Shown here in pieces: positions 9,051-18,356 of a DNA stretch of 64,000 bases. The DNA is from Chlorobiota bacterium (GTDB taxonomy: Bacteria; Bacteroidota; Ignavibacteria; OLB7). A program made the translations under genes and the position numbers. Position 1 is the first letter of the stretch, and each line of letters starts with the position of its first letter. The notes beneath the pieces were generated by a model. It saw nothing but the letters and a program-made list of their open reading frames with translations. It ran no database searches and was not told the DNA's origin. The stretch covers positions 1-64,000 of the forward strand of contig JAEUSP010000101.1 in the NCBI GenBank assembly GCA_016788565.1, written 5' to 3'.

Positions 9051-11045
9051 ATGGCAGGGACGCAATTTGTTTGGCGGTATCGAACGCGGGGGAGCAGCCT
9101 TCACCCGTATGGAGTTCGCTATAAATTGATTATTCGGCCATCGGGGCCGCGAGAAACTTCATGGACAACAGTGGAAATTCCAGAAGATGCAATCAATATC
9201 CCTCAGTTGTCTGATTTATCACAAGTTTCATTTGGGGATTTATTTCTTGGGATGCCGGAATCCCCGCAATGGAAATTTCGGTTCCGCATGGATCAGTTGC
9301 AAGATGGGAGCTTATCAACGCTCCACAACAAGCTGTTGAAGGAGTCGTACATACAGTCGGGATCAGCCTTACCAAACATCCCTCGCAACTTTGCAACCAC
9401 CAATTTTTTTATGCTGTTATGGGACGAGGGAACAGGGAGCGAACCGGATACGGTGCTGTTCCAAGGGGCGCAATGGCGGCCGCAGGAATCCGAAGGATTA
9501 GTCCGCCCGACTACTGGGCAGCACTGGTTGGAAATTGATGTTATTGACATCAATAAGGCGATAATGGAAACAGTTGTGCCGCAGGACATTCAGTCTTACT
9601 TTTTTGATTCATACATCAAAAGCCAGCATTTGCCGAATTGGGGGTTGAATGGGAGTGGGAATGTCTATGACACCATGTACCGTGAAGGGGGGAATAATTT
9701 TGCTCGGTGCCAACGGATCAAGGCGGAATCCTCCAAGCTCCAACTTGCTCGGTTTTGGTCGCTGTACAAACTCTTTGAAGTAGTTGGGGCAATGTGCCGT
9801 TCAGCATACCGATATTATGTGCGTGATGCAGCGGCTTCCTATACATTCGTTGGAGTTGGGACAGGGAACACACCGTACGACGTATTCCGGTTCTACAAGC
9901 AAACCTATGTTCTGAGTTCCGGGTCAATACTACGTGGGAGTTTACTTGCCAATACAGCGATTTATTTCATTGGTATCATCTGGAATGATGGAGCAGTAGT
10001 AGATACCTATCCTGATGATGTTGGAAATATCATTGGAGGGTTTCTTTCAGAGAAAGATGATGGATTGTTTTCCTATAAGAATGTTTGGGAATTTATGGCG
10101 CATACCACCGCTGGGTGCAAGGTGCAATACTCGGGGACTTCATCTCCTGCAATGACGGTCACGTTTGCACGGCCTGGGGATCGTTCTGCAACACGGTCAT
10201 TGAAGCCAAGCGATTTCAAATCTGTTGGGATTAGCCCGACGGAGTTCCTTGAAATTCCCTATACAAGGAATATGAATATGATTGGCTCAGTAGAGGTTGC
10301 AGTGCGTGGGTTGGGGGGAGCAGACGAATTAGAAAGCACTATTGAAATTGATTACATCCCACCGTCTGTTGCTGATGGCCCGAACTTGGAATTTGCATTC
10401 CACAATTTGCCCAGCATTGGGGATAGTGACGACCGCTATGGATTGAACCCCGACGACGATACAGCGGTGAGTGAAGACATTGAAGAGCCGTACACGATAT
10501 GCGCGAGTTCGGGATTTAACTGCCGGTGCTTGTATTACTTTGAATGGCCTGGGAATGACCTCATCACACACTCCGACCAAATCCCAATTCGGGTGCATGA
10601 AAAAGTAGATTGGGAATGGGATTCTACGACGGTCTATAATGACGGGAAAGTTGTGAGTGGGTATCCAACCGAGTATGCCGGTTCTGGGCTAGCATCGCTC
10701 CAATTCGATTCTAAATTTTGGACACCACTACAAGCAGTCTATGCAGAAATCCAAAACACTGGTTGCGTCCCGTTTATTGTTGGCTACCGAATAGCCTACA
10801 CGTTTTCAAGGGATGGGCAGATCGGTTTTGAAGTTGAAATACCAATGGGGGTTGCTCCTCCTGATGCAGTTGGTGATTGGTATGATTTGAAGGATGAAGA
10901 TGGAAATTCAATTGGAGCAAACATCTTGTTGGGCGGGGGGGTGCAGTTCAATGATTTAGGGACGAAGGCATTTTACTTGAAGGGGGATTTCCAGATTGAG
11001 AACCCAACAGTAAAAGCGACGTTTTTGATCCCGGGTGAAGATTAG
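9051..11045 (+). CDS. Large tail-tip or receptor-region protein (hypothetical)
   Basis: 664 residues from ATG 9051. The 79-base gap after the previous gene contains no gene of its own. It is acidic and beta-rich with many Trp/Tyr, no signal peptide and no coiled coil. The composition and position between a small tail protein and the repeat-rich fibre gene suggest a tail-tip or distal-tail component. The C-terminus ends 30 bases before the next start, consistent with one late transcript. I do not recognise a specific family. Confidence 0.7.
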   Translation: MAGTQFVWRYRTRGSSLHPYGVRYKLIIRPSGPRETSWTTVEIPEDAINIPQLSDLSQVSFGDLFLGMPESPQWKFRFRMDQLQDGSLSTLHNKLLKESYIQSGSALPNIPRNFATTNFFMLLWDEGTGSEPDTVLFQGAQWRPQESEGLVRPTTGQHWLEIDVIDINKAIMETVVPQDIQSYFFDSYIKSQHLPNWGLNGSGNVYDTMYREGGNNFARCQRIKAESSKLQLARFWSLYKLFEVVGAMCRSAYRYYVRDAAASYTFVGVGTGNTPYDVFRFYKQTYVLSSGSILRGSLLANTAIYFIGIIWNDGAVVDTYPDDVGNIIGGFLSEKDDGLFSYKNVWEFMAHTTAGCKVQYSGTSSPAMTVTFARPGDRSATRSLKPSDFKSVGISPTEFLEIPYTRNMNMIGSVEVAVRGLGGADELESTIEIDYIPPSVADGPNLEFAFHNLPSIGDSDDRYGLNPDDDTAVSEDIEEPYTICASSGFNCRCLYYFEWPGNDLITHSDQIPIRVHEKVDWEWDSTTVYNDGKVVSGYPTEYAGSGLASLQFDSKFWTPLQAVYAEIQNTGCVPFIVGYRIAYTFSRDGQIGFEVEIPMGVAPPDAVGDWYDLKDEDGNSIGANILLGGGVQFNDLGTKAFYLKGDFQIENPTVKATFLIPGED

Positions 11046-11075
11046 AAAACCCATACAGAGTATAGAAGATCATCC

Positions 11076-13421
11076 ATGCTGAACCGACAACCGATAGGGC
11101 CACAATCCATAAGCAAGCGGCAAATTCATCAACTTGCTGCACCGGATGTTCGATCCTACAAGATTGCCACACAACTTCAAGGCGGTGCATCTGCAACCGA
11201 AAAAGGTGTGTACGTTGTTGATGCCGTGAATTATGGAACCAATCTTACGTTAAGTGGCGAACAAACAGTAGATGGAGTTGCTCTGACTGATGGAATGATT
11301 TGTTTGCCAGCAGGACAAACAACTGGAGCAAATCGTCGGCCATATATCGTTCGGACAGGTGCATGGGAAGTTGTTAGTGATTCACTTGACAAATGGCGGG
11401 TTGTCAAAGCGCGATATGGAACCAGTAATTCAGGGTTGTGGGAATTAACGAATGCCACCACCGTCACACTCGGCACAACGGCACTGACATGGGAGCGAGT
11501 CCCTCATGCGCAGCTAACGGCGGGGATGTTGCCCTATGCACTTTCATCTGGAGTGTTACGGGATAGCCGGTTGCAGATGAACGATGGGAGCAACGACGCT
11601 GTAATCGGATTGACCTATTCAAATTCGTTAGACAGTGGAGTTGTGACATCGTTGCTCTATGTCGGCGGAGATTTAGGAGCAAACCCTTCTGATGTCGTTG
11701 GTATTATTGGAGTGTCCAGCACAGCCTTTGGTGTCTATGGTGCATCGGAAGAATCTGTAGGTGTTTCTGGCTGGAGCGAAAATAACATCGGGGTGTTTGC
11801 AGAATCCACCAACGGCACACCGCTCTATGTCCGATTATCAGGCAACAACATTTCTGGGCAAGACCTTGGATATTTCGCCAACACTGGTTCCAATTTTTCC
11901 GGCAATGGAGTTCGGGCAGTTATTACCTCAAGCGGGCATGGCGTAAAGGTATTGCAGCAGGGGACAGGGAAGGGGGGAGAGTTTACGATCAGCAATGCCT
12001 CAAACTCTACTCATGCTGTTGATGCAACCACTACGGGAACTGGGTTTGCCATAAAGGGATATACCGAAGGGACAAACAGCGCGGGATATTTTCAGATCAA
12101 TAATTCCTCCAGTGCTGCCGCAGCGTTAGAAGCCACCACCAATGGCACGGGACATGCTTTCACAGCAACTCGGAATGTAGCCACGGGAACGAATGCTGTT
12201 GCCAACATCGCGCAATCTCATGCAAGCAGTGAAGCAGCAGGAGTATTGGTCACACAAGCCGGAACAGGATATGGATTGCGTGTTTCGCAGACAGGAGGGA
12301 ATGGACCAAACTCCAACGCCATTTACGCCATCATTTCTACAAGCTCGAACCAATCAGCCTGTATCTATGCTCAAACAAATGGGATAGGCCCGGGAGTGAA
12401 CGGTTGGAACACAAGTTCCGGTAACGGGTTGCAGGGGGATAACAACAGCACGGGCAATGGAGTGCAAGGGAACGCTGGCTCGGGGTCTGGCAATGGCGTG
12501 GCAGGACGTGGCGGAACAGGAAATGCTATCTATGGGCTAAACTCTAGCACCGGAAGGGCTGGGCGATTCACTCGCAATAGCTCGACGGGAGTTGGCTCGG
12601 CAGTGTTAGTCGAAGCACTCAGCACAAGCGACACACAGACCGCCTTTGAAGTGACCCATGCTGGAAATGGTACACTCATATCTGCGAGCTTCAGTTCCAA
12701 CAACGTGACTGCTGATATGGTCTATCTCACCCATAGCGGGAGTTCGTTTTCTGGCAATGGGTTTAGAGCATCTATCACCTCAAGTGGTCACGGTGTAAAG
12801 TCATTGCAGCAAGGGACAGGGAAAGCAGGGGAGTTTACTATCAGCAATTCCTCCAACACGAATGTGGCTCTTGATGCAGGAACAGATGGCAGTGGGATTG
12901 TTATCAAAGGGGTGACAACAGGGGCAGGCCGTGTATTCTACGGTGAATCCCAGTCGGCTGCGCCAAGTGATCCGTTGATGGAGTTAAAAAGCACCAACAC
13001 TGGCCATAACAAAGCCATTCTGAAAGTCAATCAGAAAGGGACGGGGAACATCTTTGAAGCATGGGATGATGCTACGGAGGTCTTCCGAATTTCCGATGGA
13101 GGAATCTCTCACGTCATGGGGGGAGTTACAGGGAAGCGGGTGGCAGTCACTGGCGCAACGCATACCATTGTAGCGGCATCGGTTATCATTGGAGTGTCAC
13201 CACCGACAGGGGGAACAACCCTGACGCTACCAGCAGCGAATCAAGACGGGCAAATCCTCATCATCAAGGATGAAGGGGCTATTGCTGGCACAAGGACTAT
13301 CACCATTTCCCGTGCTGGCTCAGATACGATTGAAGGGGCAACATCAACTACCATCACTGTTAATTCAGGGTATGTCATGCTTTGCAGCGACGGTGCAGGA
13401 ACATGGTATGTGATTGGGTAG
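11076..13421 (+). CDS. Tail fibre-like protein with internal repeats
   Basis: 781 residues. The N-terminal about 170 residues include a segment often seen in phage fibre proteins (WERVPHAQLTAGMLPYALSS). The middle is a long Gly/Ser/Asn/Thr-rich repetitive fibre. Two blocks are clear duplications: SNFSGNGVRAVITSSGHGVK with LQQGTGKGGEFTISN (around bases 11890-11990) and SSFSGNGFRASITSSGHGVK with LQQGTGKAGEFTISN (around 12740-12850). The C-terminal about 90 residues form a separate, less repetitive beta-type domain. Probably a trimeric host-recognition fibre; the receptor is unknown. Confidence 0.8.
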   Translation: MLNRQPIGPQSISKRQIHQLAAPDVRSYKIATQLQGGASATEKGVYVVDAVNYGTNLTLSGEQTVDGVALTDGMICLPAGQTTGANRRPYIVRTGAWEVVSDSLDKWRVVKARYGTSNSGLWELTNATTVTLGTTALTWERVPHAQLTAGMLPYALSSGVLRDSRLQMNDGSNDAVIGLTYSNSLDSGVVTSLLYVGGDLGANPSDVVGIIGVSSTAFGVYGASEESVGVSGWSENNIGVFAESTNGTPLYVRLSGNNISGQDLGYFANTGSNFSGNGVRAVITSSGHGVKVLQQGTGKGGEFTISNASNSTHAVDATTTGTGFAIKGYTEGTNSAGYFQINNSSSAAAALEATTNGTGHAFTATRNVATGTNAVANIAQSHASSEAAGVLVTQAGTGYGLRVSQTGGNGPNSNAIYAIISTSSNQSACIYAQTNGIGPGVNGWNTSSGNGLQGDNNSTGNGVQGNAGSGSGNGVAGRGGTGNAIYGLNSSTGRAGRFTRNSSTGVGSAVLVEALSTSDTQTAFEVTHAGNGTLISASFSSNNVTADMVYLTHSGSSFSGNGFRASITSSGHGVKSLQQGTGKAGEFTISNSSNTNVALDAGTDGSGIVIKGVTTGAGRVFYGESQSAAPSDPLMELKSTNTGHNKAILKVNQKGTGNIFEAWDDATEVFRISDGGISHVMGGVTGKRVAVTGATHTIVAASVIIGVSPPTGGTTLTLPAANQDGQILIIKDEGAIAGTRTITISRAGSDTIEGATSTTITVNSGYVMLCSDGAGTWYVIG

Positions 13422-13470
13422 TATATCACCACAATAGATTCATCAACACCAATGAAGTCAAGAAACCGCC

Positions 13471-13737
13471 ATGCAATACAGCCAATGTACACCAGAACAG
13501 CGGGTCGCCATTTTCAATGACCGGATTGAAGAATTAGAGCGGCAACACGTCGAGCGTGACATCACCATTACGGAACTACGTGGCCGGATCAACATTGCTA
13601 CTCAAAAGAAAGACAAGCTAAAGATTGAGAACTATGGCGTATGTCTTGAGGAAGCATTACGCGAACAAGAAGAAGTAGAACAAGTTATTCGGCTAACGGT
13701 TGCCGAACGGGATGAAGTGATAAAACAGGGTATGTAA
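13471..13737 (+). CDS. Small coiled-coil phage protein
   Basis: 88 residues, almost entirely predicted coiled coil (RIEELERQHVERDITITELR and later heptads through EEVEQVIRLTVAERDEV). There is no membrane segment or lipobox, so it is not an obvious spanin. It lies between the fibre gene and the holin. Function unknown. Confidence 0.6.
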   Translation: MQYSQCTPEQRVAIFNDRIEELERQHVERDITITELRGRINIATQKKDKLKIENYGVCLEEALREQEEVEQVIRLTVAERDEVIKQGM

Positions 13738-13811
13738 TCCCTTGCCAATGTTGAGATGTTGGCAGTGGGATAATTTGACAAGATATAGACAAGACCACCA
13801 CATAACGGAAC

Positions 13812-14129
13812 ATGAAAAAAACAACGCCACCAAAGGGATTTCATCGTCCACGAGTTCAAGCACGCAATGCAGAACAGACCTCAACAGCCACGATGGAAAG
13901 CATTCAAAACACCGAAGATATTGGGTTGCAGGATGCAGGTACGAAGGTACTTGATGCAACCCCGGACGAGTTACGGGAACAGCTACGAGAGCTAACCCAA
14001 AAAAATTGCTTGGCAGCCTTACAAGAGATAGAGGGCATCCTTGAACGGCGTGGATTGCGGATGTATCCGATAGTCCATGTTGAAGGGAATTCCGTCATCA
14101 ATTCCACCATCGCCATAGTCCCAAAATAA
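13812..14129 (+). CDS. Hypothetical phage protein upstream of the holin
   Basis: 105 residues. The first half is disordered and Thr/Gln rich. The second half has a helix (DELREQLRELTQKNCLAALQ) and a C-terminal beta-type stretch ending in VEGNSVINSTIAIV. It ends 7 bases before the holin start, so the two are translationally linked. Not recognised; a lysis-cassette accessory role is possible. Confidence 0.6.
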   Translation: MKKTTPPKGFHRPRVQARNAEQTSTATMESIQNTEDIGLQDAGTKVLDATPDELREQLRELTQKNCLAALQEIEGILERRGLRMYPIVHVEGNSVINSTIAIVPK

Positions 14130-14136
14130 CGGACCG

Positions 14137-14721
14137 ATGAAGCACGCCATCACCTCAACTCGCGACCGATACTTGATTCAGTTTCACCTCCTATTCGCAG
14201 GGTTCCCCGTGAAAGCACTGATTGGATCAATCATCGCTGTGATCGCACAACTGTTTTCAGTCGAACTGGAGCTTGTTGTGCTTGCTGGTTTTTTTCTCAT
14301 TGCAGATTTACTAACTGGTATCATCGCAGCCAAACGGAGAGGGGAAAAGATTAACTCTCTCTCCGCCAGACAAACACCGATAAAAGTCATTGAATACTTG
14401 CTGTTCGTGGCTTGCATGATCGCAATTTCCAACGTCAAAGCCTTCCAAGAATACTCATGGCTCCAGAGTGTTATTTCAAGTTTTGATCTGATTGGGTTCT
14501 CCATTGTACTTTGGATTGAGTTGGTTTCTGTCATCGAAAACGTCTTTGGGAAAACCCGGGCCAAGACCATTATTGGCTTGCTGACTGGCAAGCTAAAATT
14601 TCGCGACATGATTCAACCGATAGCCAACGAAAGCAAACAAGACGAGGAGGAGGGGCAAGAGAGTGAGGAGCCAACGGAGGGGGAGTCGTCTGAAACTGCA
14701 CACGATGCAGCGTCCAAATAG
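14137..14721 (+). CDS. Phage holin (phage_holin_4 type)
   Basis: 194 residues with three or four hydrophobic helices in the first 140 residues (for example ALIGSIIAVIAQLF, LVVLAGFFLIADLLTGIIAA, YLLFVACMIAIS). The motif DLLTGIIAAKRRGEKINSL followed by SARQTPIKVIEYL is the signature of the toxin-secretion/phage-lysis holin family. The C-terminus is a very acidic Glu/Ser tail. Holins permeabilise the inner membrane to time lysis. No endolysin is adjacent in this window. Confidence 0.85.
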   Translation: MKHAITSTRDRYLIQFHLLFAGFPVKALIGSIIAVIAQLFSVELELVVLAGFFLIADLLTGIIAAKRRGEKINSLSARQTPIKVIEYLLFVACMIAISNVKAFQEYSWLQSVISSFDLIGFSIVLWIELVSVIENVFGKTRAKTIIGLLTGKLKFRDMIQPIANESKQDEEEGQESEEPTEGESSETAHDAASK

Positions 14722-14817
14722 CAATTTGAAAGGGGAGTATTGGGCAGCGTTACCAGTGCTCCATTACTCCTCAATAAAAACGTTTACCACAACCTTCATC
14801 ACCAATTTTTCATCACC

Positions 14818-15465
14818 ATGGCAAATCCGAACGCCTTGTATTACAAGGGGATTGATCGCATCCTAAAAGGTCAAACAGACATTGATACCGACACCTTTAA
14901 GTGTGTGTTGGTGGATCTCGACGACTACGCGCTTGCAGTTTCTGGGGCAACAAATGCTACTCCGATTGTTGTGACGACATCAGCCACACACGGCCTTTCA
15001 ACAGGTGACAAGGTCGCCATTTGTGGAGTAGGGGGGAATACCAATGCAAATGGGGTGTTCTCCATTACCGTACTAAGTACCACGACGTTCTCCGTGCAGG
15101 ATGTCCGTACTGGCACTGACATAGCAGGGAGTGGTTCGTACACTTCTGGGGGGTACGTCATCAAGGTATCAATCGACGAATTTCTTTCTGACATCCCGTC
15201 TGGGGCAAGAGTTGCTACCAGTGCTTCGCTTTCAGGGGTGGCCGTCAGTCAGGGAGTTGTTGATTGGAGTGATTTCAGTTTTAGTGCTGTTACTGGCGAT
15301 GCTTCCGAAGCGATTGTCCTGTATAAGGATACTGGAACAGCATCTACTTCTGCTTTGGTTGCTCTCTACACCAACGGCACGAACTTGCCAGTTACCCCAA
15401 ACGGCGGTGACATCAACGTTGCATGGAGCAACGGGGCATCAAAAGCATTCCGCATCAACAACTAA
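14818..15465 (+). CDS. Phage structural protein with FCCH-like domain
   Basis: 215 residues from ATG 14818. The longer in-frame extension to 14740 is less likely because MANPNALYYKG gives a natural N-terminus. Residues about 45-85 (THGLSTGDKVAICGVGGNTN, then ANGVFSITVLSTTTFSV) match a small beta domain that recurs in phage tail proteins, annotated as ubiquitin-activating E1 FCCH-like. The neighbouring 826-residue gene contains a second version (TGHGYTTGDQVEIAGHATNT). It probably builds a tail or decoration structure. The 97-base gap after the holin holds no other gene. Confidence 0.7.
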   Translation: MANPNALYYKGIDRILKGQTDIDTDTFKCVLVDLDDYALAVSGATNATPIVVTTSATHGLSTGDKVAICGVGGNTNANGVFSITVLSTTTFSVQDVRTGTDIAGSGSYTSGGYVIKVSIDEFLSDIPSGARVATSASLSGVAVSQGVVDWSDFSFSAVTGDASEAIVLYKDTGTASTSALVALYTNGTNLPVTPNGGDINVAWSNGASKAFRINN

Positions 15466-15503
15466 CCACCGAGAAGACTTATTCACCACAACGATTCATC
15501 ACC

Positions 15504-15755
15504 ATGATTGATTACACCACACTTTCCGAAGAAGAGTTCCTGACTGTTCGCGCAACCGTCGAAGAGGAATCAGAACAACTACGACAAAGGAAATTGGCCA
15601 TCAAAGCCGAAGTCCTTCGACGCGAAGCGGGAGCATCCGTCAATGATTTACTGAAGAAATTGACCACAGAAGAGAAAGCTGTTCTACAAGCACTGGCGCA
15701 AGGCGTTGGATTAGATTCAGCAACATCTGAGGCAGTTGCTCCTCAAACGGACTAA
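15504..15755 (+). CDS. Small helical phage protein
   Basis: 83 residues from ATG 15504, which I prefer to the upstream in-frame start because that would overlap the previous gene. Almost all helix with charged heptads (EEFLTVRATVEEESEQLRQR). It has a Glu/Lys-rich middle and a short disordered C-terminus. Similar small coiled-coil proteins often accompany phage fibres as chaperones, but that is inference. Confidence 0.55.
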   Translation: MIDYTTLSEEEFLTVRATVEEESEQLRQRKLAIKAEVLRREAGASVNDLLKKLTTEEKAVLQALAQGVGLDSATSEAVAPQTD

Positions 15756-15770
15756 GGTAATTACTCCAAA

Positions 15771-15821
15771 TGGCCTCTCCCTATTTCTCGATTTCGGGAT
15801 ATCATCGATAGGGAGGGGCCA
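15771..15821 (+). terminator. Terminator-like hairpin
   Basis: TGGCCTCTCCCTAT pairs with ATAGGGAGGGGCCA (one G-T pair) around a loop that itself contains a TCGAT/ATCGA stem. It lies between the 83-residue protein and the beta-helix gene, 45 bases before the latter's start. Confidence 0.55.
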
Positions 15822-15865
15822 TGTTACTTTGACAATCAACTGCCTATCATTTCACCACACTCCAC

Positions 15866-18346
15866 ATGGCAACCCTGTATCTTGATTTTCTGAACGGGAA
15901 TGATGCCAACAATGGCTCCTCGTTTGCAAATAGATTTAAGACGTTCAATAGCGGTGCGACTGCTGCTCGAACGGCTCCAGGCGATACGATCCGACTGATG
16001 AAAAGCGAAGACCCTATTAGGGTAAAGGCTGTTCCAATATCGTTGGTATCCAGTACCAACGCATCTCCCATTTCCGTTGAAGTCACGGGGCATGGATATA
16101 CCACAGGCGATCAAGTTGAGATTGCCGGCCACGCGACGAACACCGCAGCAAATGGGGCATGGACAATTACCGTCACCGACGCAAACAACTTCACGTTAAA
16201 CAGCTCAACAGGGAATGGGGTTGGTGGAGCGACGGGAACGGTTCGACGACTGGCTACGGCAACATTTACCGACCTATCACCAACGGTGACGCTATCCGAG
16301 GCGGTGACAAAAACAATTGAAGCCTGCGAGAGTTCGTGGACAGCCAACACGAACGTGACTGCCAGTACCGTCGCCACACGCAAGGAGGGGAGTCTTTGTT
16401 CCCAACTTGCAGTTGCGTCAGGCTTCACCACAGGTCGGATAGGGCATAAAGCACTTGCAGGAGCAACGGATTATTCTGCTTATACCAAGATCACGTTATG
16501 GATTCGTGCGAACACAGCGGTGAGTTCTGGGGTGTTGCAGATAAAACTCTGTTCGGATACCGGAGGGACGACCGCCGTCAATACCATCACTATCAACGAA
16601 GCACTATCAAGCGGTTCTCTATGGCGGCCAATAGTGTTGGATAATGGAGGAGCGTTAGGGAGCAGCATCCAATCGGTGGCGTTGTATGCGTTGTCTGATC
16701 CGGGGGCAGTGACAATAGCACTGGATAATATCGAAGCCTGCAACGAACTTTCGTTGGTTTCTCTGATTAGCACCCAATCCAGTGCCACGTCACTTGAATT
16801 TTGGCCCGTGCAATCTATCAATGGAACAACGGTGAAGATTGATGCTTCATCCAATTTCAGTTTAGACATCGGGACAAACATTGGGTACGTGGGGGCTACG
16901 GCTTCCAGCGTTGCTATTTACAAGCGCGATCCCGTCCGAATCACATCCAACCAAGCAACCCAGGAAGCGGGGTCTTCGGGAAATCCAAATACCTACTCAG
17001 GTGGTTGGGATACAGCGGCGATGACATCGCAGGACGGTATGACGTTCATTGATGTTGCCGATGGTTCTTTTATTGGCGTAACTGCGGCTTCAGATTACAT
17101 CAATTTTGAAAAACTCGTAGTTGTTCGTGGCACGTATGGGTTCAACTGCACCGGAGGATTCCAGACACTAACAAGCTGCGGGGCAATAGCGACGGGGATC
17201 AACACAGGGACATCAATCGGGATACGGACATTGGGTGGCACAACCACCGATGTAAATGACTGCATGGCGTTGTGCGGGTATGCAGGGAATGCTGCGATGT
17301 CTGGATTTGATGCCAGTGCTAATTTGACCAACTGCACCGCTAAATCACTCCACACCAATACGAGTACTCTCCAAGGGTTTGTGGTGAGTGCAACGAAGTC
17401 AATACACTCCAACCTTGTTGTAGAAGGGTTGAAGGCGCTCAGTAGCGGGACGATATACGGCATCCGTATTGCTGCATCTGCCACCAAGATCACAACCGCA
17501 ACTGTCCGCTCACTCACAGGTGTATCAACAGGGACGTGCAATGGGGTGTATATCTCTACACATTCCAATGAAGTATCGGGGGTGACAATCTCTGCCATTG
17601 CAGCGGCTGGCTCGGCAACGTTCTCGGCTGTTGGATTGTTCATTGGCGGGGAGAACAATGTCATCCGCGCAATTTCATGTACAACAGAAACTTGCTCTGG
17701 TTCTGGCGGTGGATATGGTGTTGTGAATAGTATGGGGAACACCTACGGAGGGCAGCAAAATTGGATTTATGGGCTAACGACCACAGGGGCAAAAACAGCC
17801 AGTATTTACTCCACCAATTCGGGAGTCCTCTACGTTGATAATACCTCTTGTACTGAATCCACAAAGGTCGTCACTGATACTGGAGTTTTTACCAGAGTTA
17901 TCATCACACGGTACGAAGGTGATCCAGCGGACTACCGAATTTTCGAGGAGAATGCTACGGTTATTCGGACAGATACCGGCACAGTGGATACGGGGAGTTC
18001 GTTGTCTATTAAGCACTCACCATTATCGGCTCACACGGAGAATCGTCCTCTTCTACAAAAGACGATGCCAGTGGTGGTTAATTCTTCGGGAACTCTAACA
18101 CTCAACATTCGGGTACAGCGGTCTTCAACGAATGTGACTGCCCAACTCCGACTTCGTGGCGGACAAGCGAATGGGGTTGCAAGCGACCTTACAGATTCGG
18201 CCAGTGCGTCAGCGGGGTCATGGGAGACACTAAGCATCAATTGCTCTCCAACGCAGAAGGTTCCTATGGAACTTGAATTGCTTTCGTGGCAAACTGCTGG
18301 CAGCGGGGATGTATTCTGGGACACTGCTTCCATCACTCAATCCTAA
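15866..18346 (+). CDS. Beta-helix tailspike/fibre-like protein
   Basis: 826 residues. The N-terminus MATLYLDFLNGNDANNGSSF resembles the start of pectate-lyase-like, right-handed beta-helix proteins of phages and marine bacteria. Residues about 60-120 carry an FCCH-like beta domain (SVEVTGHGYTTGDQVEIAGH). The middle is Ser/Thr/Gly-rich with periodic short strands as in a parallel beta helix. The final about 150 residues look like a carbohydrate-binding-type beta sandwich (ITRYEGDPADYRIFEENATV and the following part). No catalytic residues can be assigned. Likely a receptor-binding spike. Confidence 0.75.
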   Translation: MATLYLDFLNGNDANNGSSFANRFKTFNSGATAARTAPGDTIRLMKSEDPIRVKAVPISLVSSTNASPISVEVTGHGYTTGDQVEIAGHATNTAANGAWTITVTDANNFTLNSSTGNGVGGATGTVRRLATATFTDLSPTVTLSEAVTKTIEACESSWTANTNVTASTVATRKEGSLCSQLAVASGFTTGRIGHKALAGATDYSAYTKITLWIRANTAVSSGVLQIKLCSDTGGTTAVNTITINEALSSGSLWRPIVLDNGGALGSSIQSVALYALSDPGAVTIALDNIEACNELSLVSLISTQSSATSLEFWPVQSINGTTVKIDASSNFSLDIGTNIGYVGATASSVAIYKRDPVRITSNQATQEAGSSGNPNTYSGGWDTAAMTSQDGMTFIDVADGSFIGVTAASDYINFEKLVVVRGTYGFNCTGGFQTLTSCGAIATGINTGTSIGIRTLGGTTTDVNDCMALCGYAGNAAMSGFDASANLTNCTAKSLHTNTSTLQGFVVSATKSIHSNLVVEGLKALSSGTIYGIRIAASATKITTATVRSLTGVSTGTCNGVYISTHSNEVSGVTISAIAAAGSATFSAVGLFIGGENNVIRAISCTTETCSGSGGGYGVVNSMGNTYGGQQNWIYGLTTTGAKTASIYSTNSGVLYVDNTSCTESTKVVTDTGVFTRVIITRYEGDPADYRIFEENATVIRTDTGTVDTGSSLSIKHSPLSAHTENRPLLQKTMPVVVNSSGTLTLNIRVQRSSTNVTAQLRLRGGQANGVASDLTDSASASAGSWETLSINCSPTQKVPMELELLSWQTAGSGDVFWDTASITQS

Positions 18347-18356
18347 GGAGGGAACC

